A DNA stretch of 64,000 bases, from the NCBI GenBank assembly GCA_030522415.1, contig CM060118.1, forward strand, positions 18,964,151 through 19,028,150, read 5' to 3'. Below, one piece after another: positions 23,792 to 37,757 of the stretch; the first letter of the stretch is position 1, and every line of letters starts with the position of its first letter. A program made the position numbers and the translations under genes. The notes below the pieces were generated by a model that saw only the letters and a list, made by a program, of their open reading frames with translations, did no database searches and was not told the origin of the DNA. Origin of the DNA: Channallabes apus (taxonomy: Eukaryota; Chordata; Actinopteri; Siluriformes; Clariidae).

Positions 23792-26700
23792 GGTTAATTA
23801 CGCACCGCCGCAGTGATAGCATTTCACTTAGCCCACACACTCCCGTCTCCAAAGCCCGCTCGCCTCGTCACACTGCCTCGGTACACTGTTCACATTTTTC
23901 CGCCCTCATAAAGAAAAGAAAGACACGTCGAGCGAAGATCCAATTTCAAAACGATCCACTGTCTTTACATAAGCAGCGATATGACTACATTAAAAAATAT
24001 AAATAAAAATAAATAAAAAACACCACAGTGGACAAACACACACACACACACACACACACACATGCTGAAATCCTGCGACCAAGCCTGCTAGACGTAGACC
24101 TTGATTAAAAGCGTGTGTGCCAAATGAATAAATGAAAATCTAATTAATCGTTCAGGATATCACGAGCGGCATCTGAAAGAAGGATATTCGCACTTGATCC
24201 CGAACAATAAAAGCAATAAAGCGGCGCTGTGATGTGATGGAGAAATAAAGCCAATTATGTGCGCGCTAGGTCATGCCCTTTGCTCGGCAGTATGACCCCA
24301 GGGAGCAGTTGGAACATTGTGGATCTTTAAAAGATGGGGAGGAGTTGGGGGGGGGGGGGTGAGGGGGGTCCAGCTACATGTCTGGAAGGGCAGAGGGTCC
24401 CAGCAGGGCTACACGCAGTCTGTCTGTCTGTCATCAACACTGGATAATAAAGATGGGTCCATTAATCTACTCCTCAAATGCGTATAGACGTGCACACACG
24501 CACACGCACACACACATATATAGAGAATAATGAAAGACTTCATATCTAAGACGAGAACAGAATCCTCCGAGTGCTTTGTAAACAATAGCCTCGTGGGACA
24601 TTTTCAGTTGTTTGTGTTTGGTTCCAGTTCCAGGCTTCAAGAGTAGGTTCAGGGTTATAAAGCTGCACATGTGGGCGCACTTGGTATCTCTGAATGTATG
24701 TGTGCATGTGTGTGTGTGTGTGTGTGTGCGCGTGTGTGGCTTAGAGGTTAAACACATCAAAGTTCCATTGGGTCTACAATTTGTATCAAACTTGACAAAA
24801 TCCTAAATCCCTGCAGGAAAGAACTCCCAGGTTTCATGACACCAATTACAGCTCAATGATCTGATCCGGCAGCTAACAGGCACGCCGAGGTGAAGCACTT
24901 TTTATTAAAAGTGATTAAACAATATGATTTCAAGATTGACTTCGGGAAACCGGTAGCAATTCGGCGGCACCTTTGGGAAAAAATTGGAACAGACTCTTGA
25001 CTGGTCAAAGATATTCAAAGTGCTAAACCTTACAAGGAAACCGCCGCGCGATTAGCGCTCGACACGTGCCCGTGCCGCTTTGCACGTGCCTTAAGAGCTA
25101 TGAGGCTCGTGATTATGTAACGGAGGACAAAAGGACAAATCGGTGATTAGACCAGCAAGAAGATTCCTTGTGCGCGGCTTCAACGAGAGATCCGTTATTG
25201 GAGATAAAAAAAAAAAAAAAAAAAACGCTGTTTCTTTCCCCCCTGTTCAGAAAGCCATGCTGATTATTTGCGTCCGGTGACTCAGGGTTCAAGCATGAAA
25301 ATCAACGCTGTGCATTCATCACGGCTTCACGAAATGTTTCCTTATTTCCTTTCGAATGACTCGCACGAGTTGCACGCGGTGGTGAAAAAGCTTTCGAGAA
25401 CTTCTCCACCCTCTGTAATTTATGGCTCATGGGAAAGGTCTAGAGAGAAGAGAAAGAACAAAGACGTGTGAAACCAGAGCCAGAGAGAGAGCGAGAGAGA
25501 GAGCGAGAGAGATTGGGGTTTAATGAAGAATGATCGCTAAGGGAGTGCGTCTGTAGCCACTGAACAGGATAAACTAGCATTAAGCAGACAGGGTTAGGCC
25601 ACTTCTACAACCGGCCAGGTCTGACACGGGGCTCTGAAGGTGCCAGGCGGTTGAAAATACCTAGATACCATCAGTTCCGTCAGTTGTTTCACTTAAAAAG
25701 AAAGCAATGAAGAAAGAAAGAAAAAAAGACGCTGAGTGAAATGGCCGACACGGAGGAGTTTTTTGGCCGGGCAGGTTTGCGGGTTCAGGGTTAGCTACAG
25801 CACTTAAACTCGGCAAAAACTGACTAGAAGTTCAGGCTGGTCCAAGCGAACCCAGGATTTTAAAGCCAAAGGAAGACGGGTTTTCCGGCAGTCCTCAGAT
25901 CACATTCCTCACGTTGTTACTGTCCGTGGCGGATTAGGACTGCCAGGATACCGTGAACGCCGATGCAGCAGCCAAACAAAGGTAGCATTGTAGGTTACAG
26001 ATGAGGGCGATTGAGGCGTAATTTCATAATCGCAGCCTGCACTTCACACACACATCGATACGAGTCAGTGAAGGGCCACGGGCCTTTAGAGAAGGCCGGC
26101 AGATGGATATCGATACAGTAATCTGGGCAGGGGAAAAGAAAGATTAGGGGAAGAAAGCGAGCACTGCTGAGGTGTTAAGGTACTCCCCTGAGAATGCAGC
26201 AGGCCAAGTGGAGCGTGACGGGCGACAAACAACAGCGAGCCAAAGAAAGAGACAGGGAGAGAGAGAGAGTGAGAGAGAGGGCGAGGGAGAAGGCACAAGA
26301 GAGATGTTTGCTGCAAAGAGCTTTTCAGGAGAAATTTGTTTAAACCATTTAATCCTTTATTTACCACTGCTTCCTGCAATTACCACTTAAGACTAGCTCG
26401 CTAGTGGACCCTGTCGTCCACGTCTTATGTAAATCGTGACGTAAAGAAGGAAAAAAAAACTAAAACACTGGCACTAACAAAGCGTTAAATAGGACCAGAT
26501 CAATGGCTAATCGAATGAACCGAAGCCACCGCGACAACCTGAAACCACTAACGGTGCATTCGGTCTCATTTCCACACAAGAGCCTCTTTCATTAGAGGTG
26601 CTTAATGTATTGTACTGTACACCCCTGAAGGCACTCGAGTGTTTGTTAGCGCTCATTTGGGATCGGCTCCTGATGGATGTTGTATTTTGATGAGGTTATT

Positions 26701-28119
26701 AATGGCAGGTAGCCAGCGCGAGAAAAAGCGCTCTTGATTTTTTTTTTGCGTCGCGCATCTCCACTCCGGCTAACCGCTCCACTCCCTTCGCCCTGCGCAC
26801 AACTGGCGTGTTACACAGTTTGAAGAGAAAGGAAATATCCACAGGGCAGGCTCTTAAAGGAAACGCTCTGTGCAGAGCGACAGCCGCAATAATGAGGTCA
26901 TCAAAACATCCTGGCTGCATGAACTGTGTGTGAAGAGAGGAGTGTCCACTCCAAAAAAAAAAAATCGAGGAGAAAAACAAGCCCCTTGGCCTTTTACCTA
27001 GCTGTCATTTTGAGATGTTAATTCTTCTTTCTATTTTTTAAGGATAAAAAGAGTGGAGAGCTCATGAAAAAAAAAAGAAGAAGGTGTTTCCCCTTGATCT
27101 CCTTCCCCTCATTTTGGTTCCACTCGCAGTGTACTGGCAGCATGTGAAAGCTCAGTCTGGGGTTTGAGCGGAGCACTTCAAACGTGCCTTTGTTAAACAA
27201 TGCATGAGAAGCAATTGCTCGCCGTAATGATATCATTACCAGAATCACGGGCGCTGACTGCTGTCTTTCCTGTCCTATATTGAGGAGAGAACGAGTGAGT
27301 GTGTGTGCGAGAGAAAACATTTCCACTTCAGCACATGTGACATCGCTCTCAATGACAGCCTTATTACCGCACCACTGTATGTTCTGATCACTTTCAAAGC
27401 CTGCCATTGTCCCTGCGCCCATCACCCAAATGTACGTCTGCATGTAAACAAGTTTGTGGGCTCCAGACTCCAGCTGCGGCTCCGGCATGATAAATAAACC
27501 GACTAATGGCCGTGTGTAAATATAGTGGAGCTAAATGCACATATTCACAGGAGAACGTGCTGAGTTGCAGGGCCAGTCGAAGACACAGGCGAGACGCAAC
27601 ACACCGTGGCTGCTCGGAATGTGCAATAGTGTAATATCTCCAACACTTAGGGCTGCCAGCATCATTAAAAATTATTATTATTATTTTTTTATAAACACAC
27701 CCTCATAGTCTGAATGATTGACGTTTTGTCGTTGCGCTTGTTGTAATTTCGTAGCTCTGATTAGAGCACACAATGTGGTGGTGTCCAGGCCACCTGCTCC
27801 CAGGACCACTCTTTCACATGTCAGAGTCCATCGGGGAAGAAGAAAATACATCAACGGGAGATCCTGATCATTCACACCATTCGGATCGTCAGTTGACTTA
27901 GAATAGGATAGAAAAGTTTTTATTGTCGTTGCAACAAGTACGGCGAAATTAACAAGCCATCCCTCGGTGCAAAATAACAAATAAGCTTTATGAAAAAATA
28001 CACACAAACACCCCTCCACCCACACACACATTTGCACACACGCTATTGCACGATCAACAGTGGGTAATTATTGCACATTATTATAATTTTTTTTTTACTT
28101 CATTTTATTGCCACATAAT

Positions 28120-28190
28120 GTTGCTGAGTTGAGACCTGACCATTGAAGCAACCCCAGATCATAACACTGCCTCCAGAGGGTTGTACAGCA
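28120..28190 (-). mobile_element. Tc1-like transposase fragment
   Basis: The minus strand of about 28148-28187 translates to a GGSVMIWGC-type peptide, the strand-turn motif in the middle of Tc1-like transposases. Neighbouring sequence is too decayed to extend it. A short dead remnant. Confidence 0.55.
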
Positions 28191-28199
28191 AGCATTTAA

Positions 28200-28413
28200 A
28201 ATGACTGCATTTGGCAGATGCCCTTAGAAAATTACATTTATCCAAAACAAATTACATTGTTTATCAAATTATATATTATTATTATTATTATTATTATTAT
28301 TTACATGGAGGTTCAGAACAACTGCAGACGGCAAGTTGGTGGTGCTGGGGTTTTGAACCTGGGACATTTCGATCAGGAGTCCACTGCATTAACCACTGAG
28401 CTAACCCCGCCCA
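28200..28413 (-). mobile_element. tRNA-derived SINE fragment, antisense
   Basis: Read on the minus strand it has a head with ctcagtggttaatgcagtgg and a gttcaaaaccc B-box-like piece, and it ends in a ggcatctgccaaatgcagtc tail. The same arrangement is found at 31331-31490 (plus strand) and 52856-53036 (minus). An ATT microsatellite (28275-28301) has expanded inside. Confidence 0.65.
28275..28301. repeat. (ATT)n microsatellite
   Basis: Nine ATT units inside the SINE remnant. Confidence 0.9.
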
Positions 28414-30977
28414 CCCAGATGAGCACCATGCATGATGCTTTGCTTCAAATCCCCGCCCCCCTCTCAATTAGTCCCACTAACGAGTAGTTGTGTTGTGGCA
28501 GCTGTTTAACCCAATGCGAACGCTACCGTCATTTTTAGTAATGGATTTTCACCATGATCTCCAGTCATGATGATTTCTGATGATCCAGGAATTTGACAAT
28601 TCAGCAGTTTCCAAGTTTTTAATACTTAAAGTAAGTATTTAAACTTAATCGAATACTTAGTTTTTAACTCAATTTTATTAATTTAAAATGTTTATAAAAT
28701 GTTTTGACCAGAAAGTGTACGTAGGAACACATGAGTTCCTCAGCACTGCAGCTGGCTGACTACATGAAGAGGAGCGGCTTGAAGAACTATGGATGACAGT
28801 TCAGATAGATCAGAAACTGGGTAAGTATACCCAGATCTTAAAACACAAGGAACTGTGAGAGCTACTTATCTGGTGAAACCGACACTTGCAACGAATCAGC
28901 TTGAGCACACCTTGCTGGAAACAATCGGTCACAGGCTTGGTGGCAGAGTGTGTTCGTCTGCAGAGTTTGCCCAACTGCCATGCACAAAACACAGCGCGCG
29001 AAGCCTCCACAGAAAATCCATTTTCTCCAGCGTTATCGTTCGTAGAAGTCAGGGGGACGAAGCATACCGGGGACTTTAAGTGTGACGTACACGACTGTAG
29101 ATGCTGGTCCTTTTCACTCAGTCTGCACTGTCCAGTGTCTTTCGGCGTTTTACAATATCATCAATCCCAAATGCTCTATAACTGTTGGCCACGTCAACAC
29201 CATCAAACATAAATGAGATACAGATTTGGGGGTTGAATGTAAGAATAATACATGATTAATCATGAGCAACTACAAAATACTATTCATCTATCATAATTAT
29301 TTTAACACATCCACTTTTGAAAAATGGTTCTTTGTACGGTTAGGTTAGGGATTATTACCGTTAACCGTTCAAACCGGTACTTGGAACACTCAACAAAATA
29401 GCCTTAAGGGTTTTAGATTCAACTTTTTTCCCCTCCTTATACAGTAAGTGTTTGACATCCCTACAAACAGAACCATCTACATATGGAGGAGATGAAAAAA
29501 ACGCTTATGTCACAATTTCTTTTTTTTACAGGAAAATAAAAAAGTGCTCTGCGTCCAATTTCCTGTTCTCTCAGTAAAACCAGCTTATGTTTGTTCTGAC
29601 TGCTTTTTGGAGTCGACAGATATTTCTAAGCGGACACGGTGCTTCAGGTTGTTCTTTGATTTTGCATTACTTTGTCTACAAGTAGCTCACGTGTTTTCAA
29701 AAAAAAAAAAAAAGCTTTGAGTTGCTTGGATTTGGTGAATTCTCTGGTCATGTATGACAGGTGAGTGCAGCAGGAGACTTGGTTTGGGAATGATGATCTC
29801 ATTAGAGAAATGACAGGTACCTCCCTGGAGATGCATCAGTCCTCCCCTTGTTCCATGACACGGGATACGGGTGACAGCATGGACATGTGACTGTGTGTTT
29901 GTTCAAGTGTGCATGAGTCTGTGTGTGTGTGTAAGTACAATATTGTACTTCATAGAAATAGAGCTGATAATTACATTAATGATAAAAACGCTAAATACAA
30001 GTTAATGTAAATAACATGCAAACACATCCAGTCTCATAGACTGAACTTAAAATCAAAACGTCAATAATCTCAATATGTGATCATTTCACAATTCCATCAG
30101 GGATGTAGCCCGAGTGTACGTTCACCCCCACCCCCCCCAGGAGAGCTGCCAAAAGTCAAGCTGGCAGATATATAGTGCAGCAGAGCATGCTGCTGTTAAA
30201 CTCCTCGAAATCATACTGGCAACAACAAGCTGACATCCTGCACTCAGATGCTGTGAAAGAAATACACCGGCCACGGTGGCAGCTATTGATCTGCCCTCAG
30301 TGCCGGGTCTTCTCTTCCATCCATCATTACTGTGCTGCCGCACACGCAGGCCGTAGGCGGCGTGTGTGTGAGTGAGCGTGTGTGTGTGTGTGTGTGTCTC
30401 AGGGCCCCGGACCTCTGTGTCCACCTCCCTCGGTGGAAAATGGCTTCTGTGGCTTGTGCTGAAGGATATTCTGGGCAAAAGCTCCTGAGCACTCAGATTA
30501 TAGTTGTTAGGTGAACTTTCCCAGCACAAACCCTACTGGAACACCACAGCAACACGCAAACCAACGACTATTCCTCCGAGGTCTAAGAACTGCGCTCTGA
30601 CAAACCACAAATCGCAAATCTATCAAGCGCCGTCTGAAACGGCAATCTACAGGCGTTCATGTTGCTACATGAACAGTGTGTGGTCTTGACATTTTCTTAT
30701 ATATATTCTTGTATAAACTTGTTATTTTATGCATTACATTTTATATTATTACAGCTCCCTATTGCATAATATAAACACCAATATACTGGGTATCGCAGGC
30801 TGTTTTATTATTATTGCATTTTGTTATTCGGTATTTCACATCTTTTATGACAATTAAAACTAAATGTTAAAATACTGCAATCACCAACATTTAAATTTTT
30901 AAAAAACTTACTGTAAAACGGTACATTTTAAAGATTTGATCTGGAGCATTTTCTTATATCATTAATTCAGATTAATT

Positions 30978-31274
30978 AATGGTGTAGTGGTTAGCACTGT
31001 CGCCTTGCACCTCCAGGGTCCCGACCAGGCTCGATTCCCGTCTCTGTGTGCATGGAGTTTACATGTTCTCCCCGTGCTTGGTGGATTTCCTTCGGGTACT
31101 CCGGTTTCCTCCCACAGTCTAAACACATGTGGGTCAGGTTAATTGATGTTGATGGATTGGCACCCTATATAGGGTATACCCGGCCTTGTGCCCTAAGTAT
31201 CCTGGCAAAGGTTCCAGGCCCCCCACGACCCTGAATACAGGATAAAGCAGTATAAACGATGAGTGAGTGAGTAA
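30978..31274 (+). mobile_element. Teleost tRNA-derived SINE, near complete
   Basis: The tRNA-like head shows an A-box-like tagtggttagcactg and a B-box-like gctcgattccc. The central part reads ggagtttacatgttctcccc and gtttcctcccacag. The 3' part reads gaatacaggataaagcagta and ends in gatgagtgagtgagt. Related to the antisense copy at 11889-12150. It is not a tRNA gene: the head cannot make a full cloverleaf and continues into SINE body. Confidence 0.8.
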
Positions 31275-31330
31275 TTCCGGCAGAGTAATCAAAATCACTC
31301 TTCACTACAAGTGTGCTAATGACCAGAGTC

Positions 31331-31490
31331 AGGGGTAGCTCAGTGGTTAAGGCATTGGCCTACGATTTGGAAGGTCCCAGGTTCAAATTCCATGACCACC
31401 AAGTTGTCCCTGTTGGGCCCACTGCTCAGATGTATAATGAGATAAGAATGTAAGTCTACAGTCTACAGCTAAATGCCTACAGTAAATGTA
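31331..31490 (+). mobile_element. Second-family tRNA-derived SINE
   Basis: About 160 bp. The head reads ggggtagctcagtggttaag (A box) and a ggttcaaattcc B box follows at about 31380. The body contains ccaccaagttg and cccactgctcagatgtataa, and the tail contains gctaaatgcctacagtaaat. It lies only about 57 bp after the other SINE, in the same orientation. Confidence 0.8.
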
Positions 31491-32033
31491 ACCATTAATT
31501 ACACTAAAAGTCGGTCACATGACAGGTGAAAGTAGATCAGTACGGTCCACCATACTGAGGAGAGAGCAGCTACATGACAAAACCCACATTCAAAACCATT
31601 CTTTGGAACACTTTTATCAAGAAAACACACCTGATGATATTATGTCATCTTAATCAGCACATTTTTCTCCTTAATAATTGCTTCTTAATCATTCCGAATT
31701 TGCCCCAGTGTTGTTTTATTTACGCCTAAGGCAAGCTACAAAGATAACTAGCTTCTGAGACAAGGCTGATTCCCAAATCCCTCTCTAACCCCTAATCAAG
31801 GGATATTTTCCAGCACAATAAGTAGAAATGTAAGAGAAACAGATTTACAGGGCTGTCCAGCACCTCCTTATTTTACCTCCCTCCAGCTGTCGCGCTAGAT
31901 ATCTGTGATGCTTTCGTTTGGACGGCCGCATCACAAGCACAAAAGTACTCTCTCTCGCATGATTATTGCTTAATCTGACTAAACTTGCTAGTGGAATTCA
32001 TGAGCGAAAAAAACACAATGCCTTCAAAGAAAA

Positions 32034-32034
<1 letters not shown>

Positions 32035-32061
<27 letters not shown>
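32035..32061. repeat. (GT)n microsatellite
   Basis: Pure GT run of about 27 bp. Confidence 0.9.
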
Positions 32062-32065
<4 letters not shown>

Positions 32066-32333
32066 TTAGCCACAAGCTAGTCAGCTGACATTTCCTCCCT
32101 CCAAAACAGTTAATTGTGTGATCAGTGTTATGGATTTAACTAGCTAATGTGTCTATGTGCATTGATCCGAAGTTAAATCTTTTCAGACGTCTCAAAAGAT
32201 GGATTATTAGATCCAGTCAAATGCAACATTGTATTGAAAGCATCTTAACATTTATTTGACTTTTATAGTGCTTTTAACGACAGATACTGTCACAGAACAG
32301 CTTCACAGAAACCCGCATCAAGATGTTAATCTA

Positions 32334-32824
32334 CAGTGACCAAAAGTATTAAGACAGCATATGCCATGTATTATAGTTGTCACAAAACAGTTGATGTCAC
32401 TAATTAGTTTGAGGCTATCTGGCTGAAGAGTCATGCTAATTAGAATCAGATGCTTTAGTTATTGCATAGAACAAATATGTGGCAGAACTTCGACTTTCTG
32501 AAGCCGCGGTGTCCACGTCTGCACAAAAATATAAAAAAAACTAACAAAAACAAAACCAAAGGAATTCTCAAGTGAATTGCGAACTTCTTTGGCAAATTTC
32601 TGTACATGGTCTTCAGGAAGCAGGCACAGACTGAACGAGTCACACCAGAGACGGCTTTTTGTCTCTGTGCCCAGCCGGATCCAGCAGGTTTTGAAGGATA
32701 AAGGAATTTTCACATTGGAATTTCATTGCGTAAAATAACAAATGATATCTTATTATCTTTTCTTTTGAAATGTTTGCCATTTAAACATTGAATTCCACTA
32801 TCGTTCCAATACTTTTGAACACCA
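32334..32824. mobile_element. Possible Tc1-like non-autonomous element
   Basis: The left end reads cagtgaccaaaagtattaag and the right end, in reverse complement, reads gtgttcaaaagtattggaac, giving an imperfect inverted terminal match centred on caaaagtatt. About 490 bp. Interior sequence has no intact frame. TA flanks could not be fixed with certainty. Confidence 0.45.
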
Positions 32825-34238
32825 CGGCGTCACAAGCAAACCAGAGATTATGGGGACGGGGAAACTCATCGGGAAGAAAACCTTCGGAAGATCCAGACTC
32901 GAAAGGAAAGCTTCTGGATGACACTGGATTATTCGACTAGCTCTTAAAACCTTTCACAGCTATAATCTTCTACCAGACCGTTAAAATCATTTATATGTCT
33001 CTGCTATGGATGTGCTGATTGATCTGGTGCCTGACCTTTTAATAACTGTGGATTATTGCTACTAACTTGATATTCATCCAGTCATAATAAACAGTTCCGT
33101 GCTCTGAAACCCACCTTTATTTTTCTTGCGAGTTATGCGAAATATCGCAGGAATGATGATATACCTTAAAACAGGTTGTGTTTTCTGTGTTTACATGCTA
33201 GACCTGGGCGCGGCAGTCAAAAACACGTGCTCATAGTATGAGAATAGGGGAAATACGTCAATTTGATACGGGTACAGGGTCTCCGCAACCTTGTTTCACT
33301 TTACACTGCGCACATCCCGGGGCGTACATCAGTCAGATAAGATAAGTGAGATTTGATATTTACAACATCTTTCCAAACAATATTGAGAGAGAACTTATTA
33401 GAAGCATCTGCTCGCTTCAATACATTTACTTTCATCAAAGCTTTCCAAGCTATATATTTTTCTGTCAATACCAAGGAGGAAAAAACAAAAACCTCAAGCT
33501 GTACAGTAATAGCACCCTTATGTAACTTACACAAACATGCAGTAATGGTGTAACTCCCAAATGATTATCAGGATATGGCAACCTACAATATATGTACACC
33601 ATGCAGGTCAAGAAAACAAAACAAGCAATTTGTACAAAAATTTGTGAGTTTGTTAAAATTTTATTCGTAGATTATTTTGCTCGAGATCTCGTGTTCCGGA
33701 GAGTATATCCGTGCCTTCAGTCAAAATGACAAAAGTGCTGCATTAACAAACAAATCTGAGCTTGTTTTTATTTTTTTTTCGAGAACCAGCCCAATTCAGG
33801 AACGGCGCTGACAACCAGTGCATGCAGTCAGGAAAGTAAATCCCTCTCTCTAACAAGTCTAATTGTGTCTCTCACAATGTCGCCTTGGCGGCCGTTCCAC
33901 AGGAGGCGTATGCAGATAGTCAGGCTTTAATTGAGTGCTGTGGGTGATGCCATGGGAGACTACTTGAGTGTACAGCCTGCACTCAAGTTCCCTTGACAGC
34001 ATCTTCTCTTATGCGTTTTTTTTAATTACCTCACCCCCTTCACTCTCAACTTCCTTCCCTCCCTCCCGCCCTCCATTCCTCTCTCTCTCTCCCTCCCTCC
34101 CTCTCTGTCTCAGCAGTCCACAATATTCATCTCTCTTGCAGACTGAAATGCTTTAAAAGTTTGCAGGAGAGTCTTGTGGAGGCTCAGAACCTGTTTGAAT
34201 GTCAGTGAGCTCTGTGGCACTTGACATCTGTTTTCAAG

Positions 34239-34239
<1 letters not shown>

Positions 34240-34310
<71 letters not shown>
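34240..34310. repeat. (TG)35 microsatellite
   Basis: About 70 bp of uninterrupted TG. It explains the Cys-Val-rich frames here. Confidence 0.95.
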
Positions 34311-34313
<3 letters not shown>

Positions 34314-36611
34314 CTGGGGCGAAATCGGTTGTGGGATGCAGGCCTAGTGTCATGCGAATCTCTCACTGCCTCAGGCTTCTTTCACGACCTGCCTGTCATG
34401 CAGATGCAAACAGGAAGGGAAGACACTCACCCACTGAAGCATGAGCTACGTCGCTGCTGCAACCACATGTGTGCGCACGCATAAATACTCGCGCACGCAA
34501 GATGCAAGCGCCAAAGTTGTTCGCACGAGACTGAGTTCGCAATCAGTAACTCGATTGTAACTAATATAAATAACGCAGGCAACATCCACACGTACGCGCA
34601 CAGATTGCATAACAGTCCCGCAAAGTTTATCTGCACGTCCCCAAGCCTTTGTCCTGGCAAATGTCAAAAAAGCAGCCTTCCAATTTCCCCTTTGGTCTGG
34701 ACCATCGGGGAGCTCAATAATATTATTCATGTCAGGGCTGGACGGGGCAGCGGAGGTCTTTGGGAAAAGGCCTTTGGGCAGATCCGCACAATGAGCAAGC
34801 TCTCTCAGGCTCTCTCTCTCTCTGTCCTCATCTTTCTGTCTCTATCTTGCACGCTGTCTCATAAGAAGCAACGGAGCGATTTCAATCATTTCGCAACCTC
34901 CCAGCAATCATAGCTTTAACTCCCCTGTTATTTAAAACAATCCGAGCTCTGCGCTGGAGTTAATCACTGCTTTACACTACATCAGTCAGGGTTATTCATT
35001 CTGTTCCAATTAATCGTGACATTTTTCTACATTGTCTGAGCCCTCGACTGCACAAATTCATCTGTAATGACAATTCACACTGTTGAATTTTATCATGTGT
35101 GCTGGCAAATGGAGGGCAAATTGTTTTGCGATTGTGTGCGTCTGTATGTGCACGTGTGTACCCGCGCGCACGAGCGTGCCCGCTACGGTAAGCATTTGTA
35201 TGGTGTTGTTTGTGAGCGCCATCTGGTTTCGGCTCAGGCCGCTCAGTGTTCGCTTGCTTAATTAACCTAACTGGAGGCCATTACATTTCCTGAAACGTTT
35301 CACTTTCTCTGGTTTATGTCGTGGAGCAGGGAAGGACTCAATTAGGCCAGAGCTGCTCCCTGGACATTACACACTTCACGCATGCCAGTTAAGGAGGCGA
35401 GGAGCTCATTGTGCCCACACCACCAGCGCAGATAAAGGCCCATCTCTCAGACGCAGACAAGATCCAGCTGCCAAAACAACCCGCAAGAGTAATGCGTTAA
35501 TACCGCGGAAAACGAAGGCTCTAACGGGCTACGCCGATCCGTACGTGTAGCCGACTAATTATCTCATTAGTTTAGCTAAAAGGGAGGCAGCGGCCATGTT
35601 GGTTTTAAATGGATTACCACAGCTGTTCCTGCCACGAGAAGCCCGAATGGGAGCTGGGTGATTGGGAGGAATACTGGTGTTTAATATCTAACCAGCCGTT
35701 AGCATGTCAGACGAGTGAGCGAAGAACCGCGGTGCTGCTGAGAGGAGATCCAGAGCGAGCCGCGGTGTTTCAGCCTGTCAGGCCTGACGCACAGCAGTCG
35801 TACAGACGCAAACACAATTTACCACTCTGCCTGTCTGTCACAGTGTGCTATGACACACACACACACACACACACACAGGCAGGCACATCACACACTTGCG
35901 GCTGCGGAACCATGATGACTCCCAGAAGACAGAGGAATTCGCAGATCATGAAATACGAGAAGATAAATCGTGGAATGTCTAGCCCCAAGATGGCAGCTTC
36001 ACAGGGATTATGTGACCAAGACGGAAAATCACAGGCCGAGCTAAACTGTACAGTATACACAAACCTGCCTTCTAATCAGCGCACACTTACTGGGAAACGT
36101 GAAGTCACACATGTTCCTCTTCACTGTTTAACGCTATAACATGCACACAATCAGCAGCTTAAGTGTTTTCCCACTAGGTAAGATTACAATATGAGACTAC
36201 GATTAAACAGACGCGGGTCACACTTCGTCTTGTTCTCTATTACAACAAAGGTCGAACTTTCTGTTTAGTATGTAAAGAAGCTTATCTTAAAGGTTTGTTC
36301 ATGTATTTTTATTAAAAGGTCCTGTCAAGGTATCATTTAAAACCTGGCCACTCTAAACACTCGCATCAGAAAGACGACATTGCGTAATGTCAAATAAACC
36401 ACCGGGACGATGAAGATTTAAACGGAGACCCAGGGCTTCCTGTGAGAGTGGCTTTGCCAAATAGGATATCGGCCAAAACACAGTGTTGGTGGAATTTTAT
36501 AATTTTTACATTATACATATGATACAGAAAATGTGCATGACAAAGAAGCTACTTCTGAAGTTTATGCAACATGGAAACGATCATGCTTCCCTAAAAATTT
36601 CAAGTTGCTAA

Positions 36612-36639
36612 CATATATATATATATATATATATATATT
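36612..36639. repeat. (AT)14 microsatellite
   Basis: Simple AT run in an AT-rich neighbourhood. Confidence 0.9.
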
Positions 36640-36851
36640 TCTTCTTTTTTAAATATATGATTTATTTTGTGCCCCAAATATGGCCCGTTTTATACTGTCT
36701 TGGTTCAAACAATAATAATTTACAATACAAATTATTCATATTTCTTCATGAGTATTGATACAAAATTGGCGTCAGCTTCTAAAAACATATGACCTGTAAA
36801 AAGTGTTGCATTCCATGCTAAATTAAGACCCCCCCCCAAAAAAAAAATTTT

Positions 36852-37024
36852 GTGTCCGTAACCATGTCAAACGTTCATGTTGCAATATTTTAACAATTTT
36901 CCATTTTAGAATAATACACTTTTTCAAGTTTATGTCTTTTCATGTGAAATCTAAACTGGCCATATTTCATCTGAGTGACAATTATGATTATTGAAACATT
37001 TGAATTCAAAAAAGTTACGGACAC
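36852..37024. mobile_element. Possible 173-bp MITE
   Basis: Perfect 11-bp inverted ends, gtgtccgtaac at 36852-36862 and its complement at 37014-37024, enclose AT-rich non-coding sequence. No clear target duplication is visible, so the call is tentative. Confidence 0.35.
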
Positions 37025-37217
37025 TACACCTAGGGTCACCTACACTTTTAGATCCAATGCCATGTTTTGGCCTTAAGCATTCATCTTGGTGTTTTTCATA
37101 AAAGTAAAGCATTAGAGAAGTTTTAAGCCTATAAAAACCAATAAGCATCTAATTTCCATTTTAACAACAGTTTCGAACAGGATACAAATGTTATTTCCCC
37201 ATAACATACTTATTTCA

Positions 37218-37499
<282 letters not shown>

Positions 37500-37730
37500 T
37501 TAGGCCGTTGAATTAAAGAAGACAGTTAGAGGATAATTAGCTCGGATTTGTGGTCCTTCTATAAATCAACCAAAACTCCAGAGCTGCACGGGTATCATTT
37601 TTAAAAGCAACGAGGGCTTTTTTTTCATCTGGAGAGCGAAATAAGTGAAAAGAGTAAGGTGCTGAGCTCATTTTCCTCCTTATCACTCCGTCTGCATGAA
37701 GAATGATAAGGAGGAAAGTGAATGAGAGAG

Positions 37731-37757
37731 TTAGAGAGAGAGAGAGAGCGAGAGAGA
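37731..37757. repeat. (GA)n microsatellite
   Basis: GA run with one CGA interruption. Confidence 0.9.

Noticed and set aside
27018..27488. 156-codon minus-strand frame
   Set aside because: No recognisable family, no exon borders, and it ends in a Lys-rich low-complexity tail. It does not match the missing adk exons.
31331..31410. tRNA gene
   Set aside because: A and B boxes are present, but the sequence continues into a SINE body and tail shared with other copies, and no complete cloverleaf with acceptor stem is seen.
35609..36139. 176-codon plus-strand frame
   Set aside because: Contains a translated CA run and shows no known domain or splice context.
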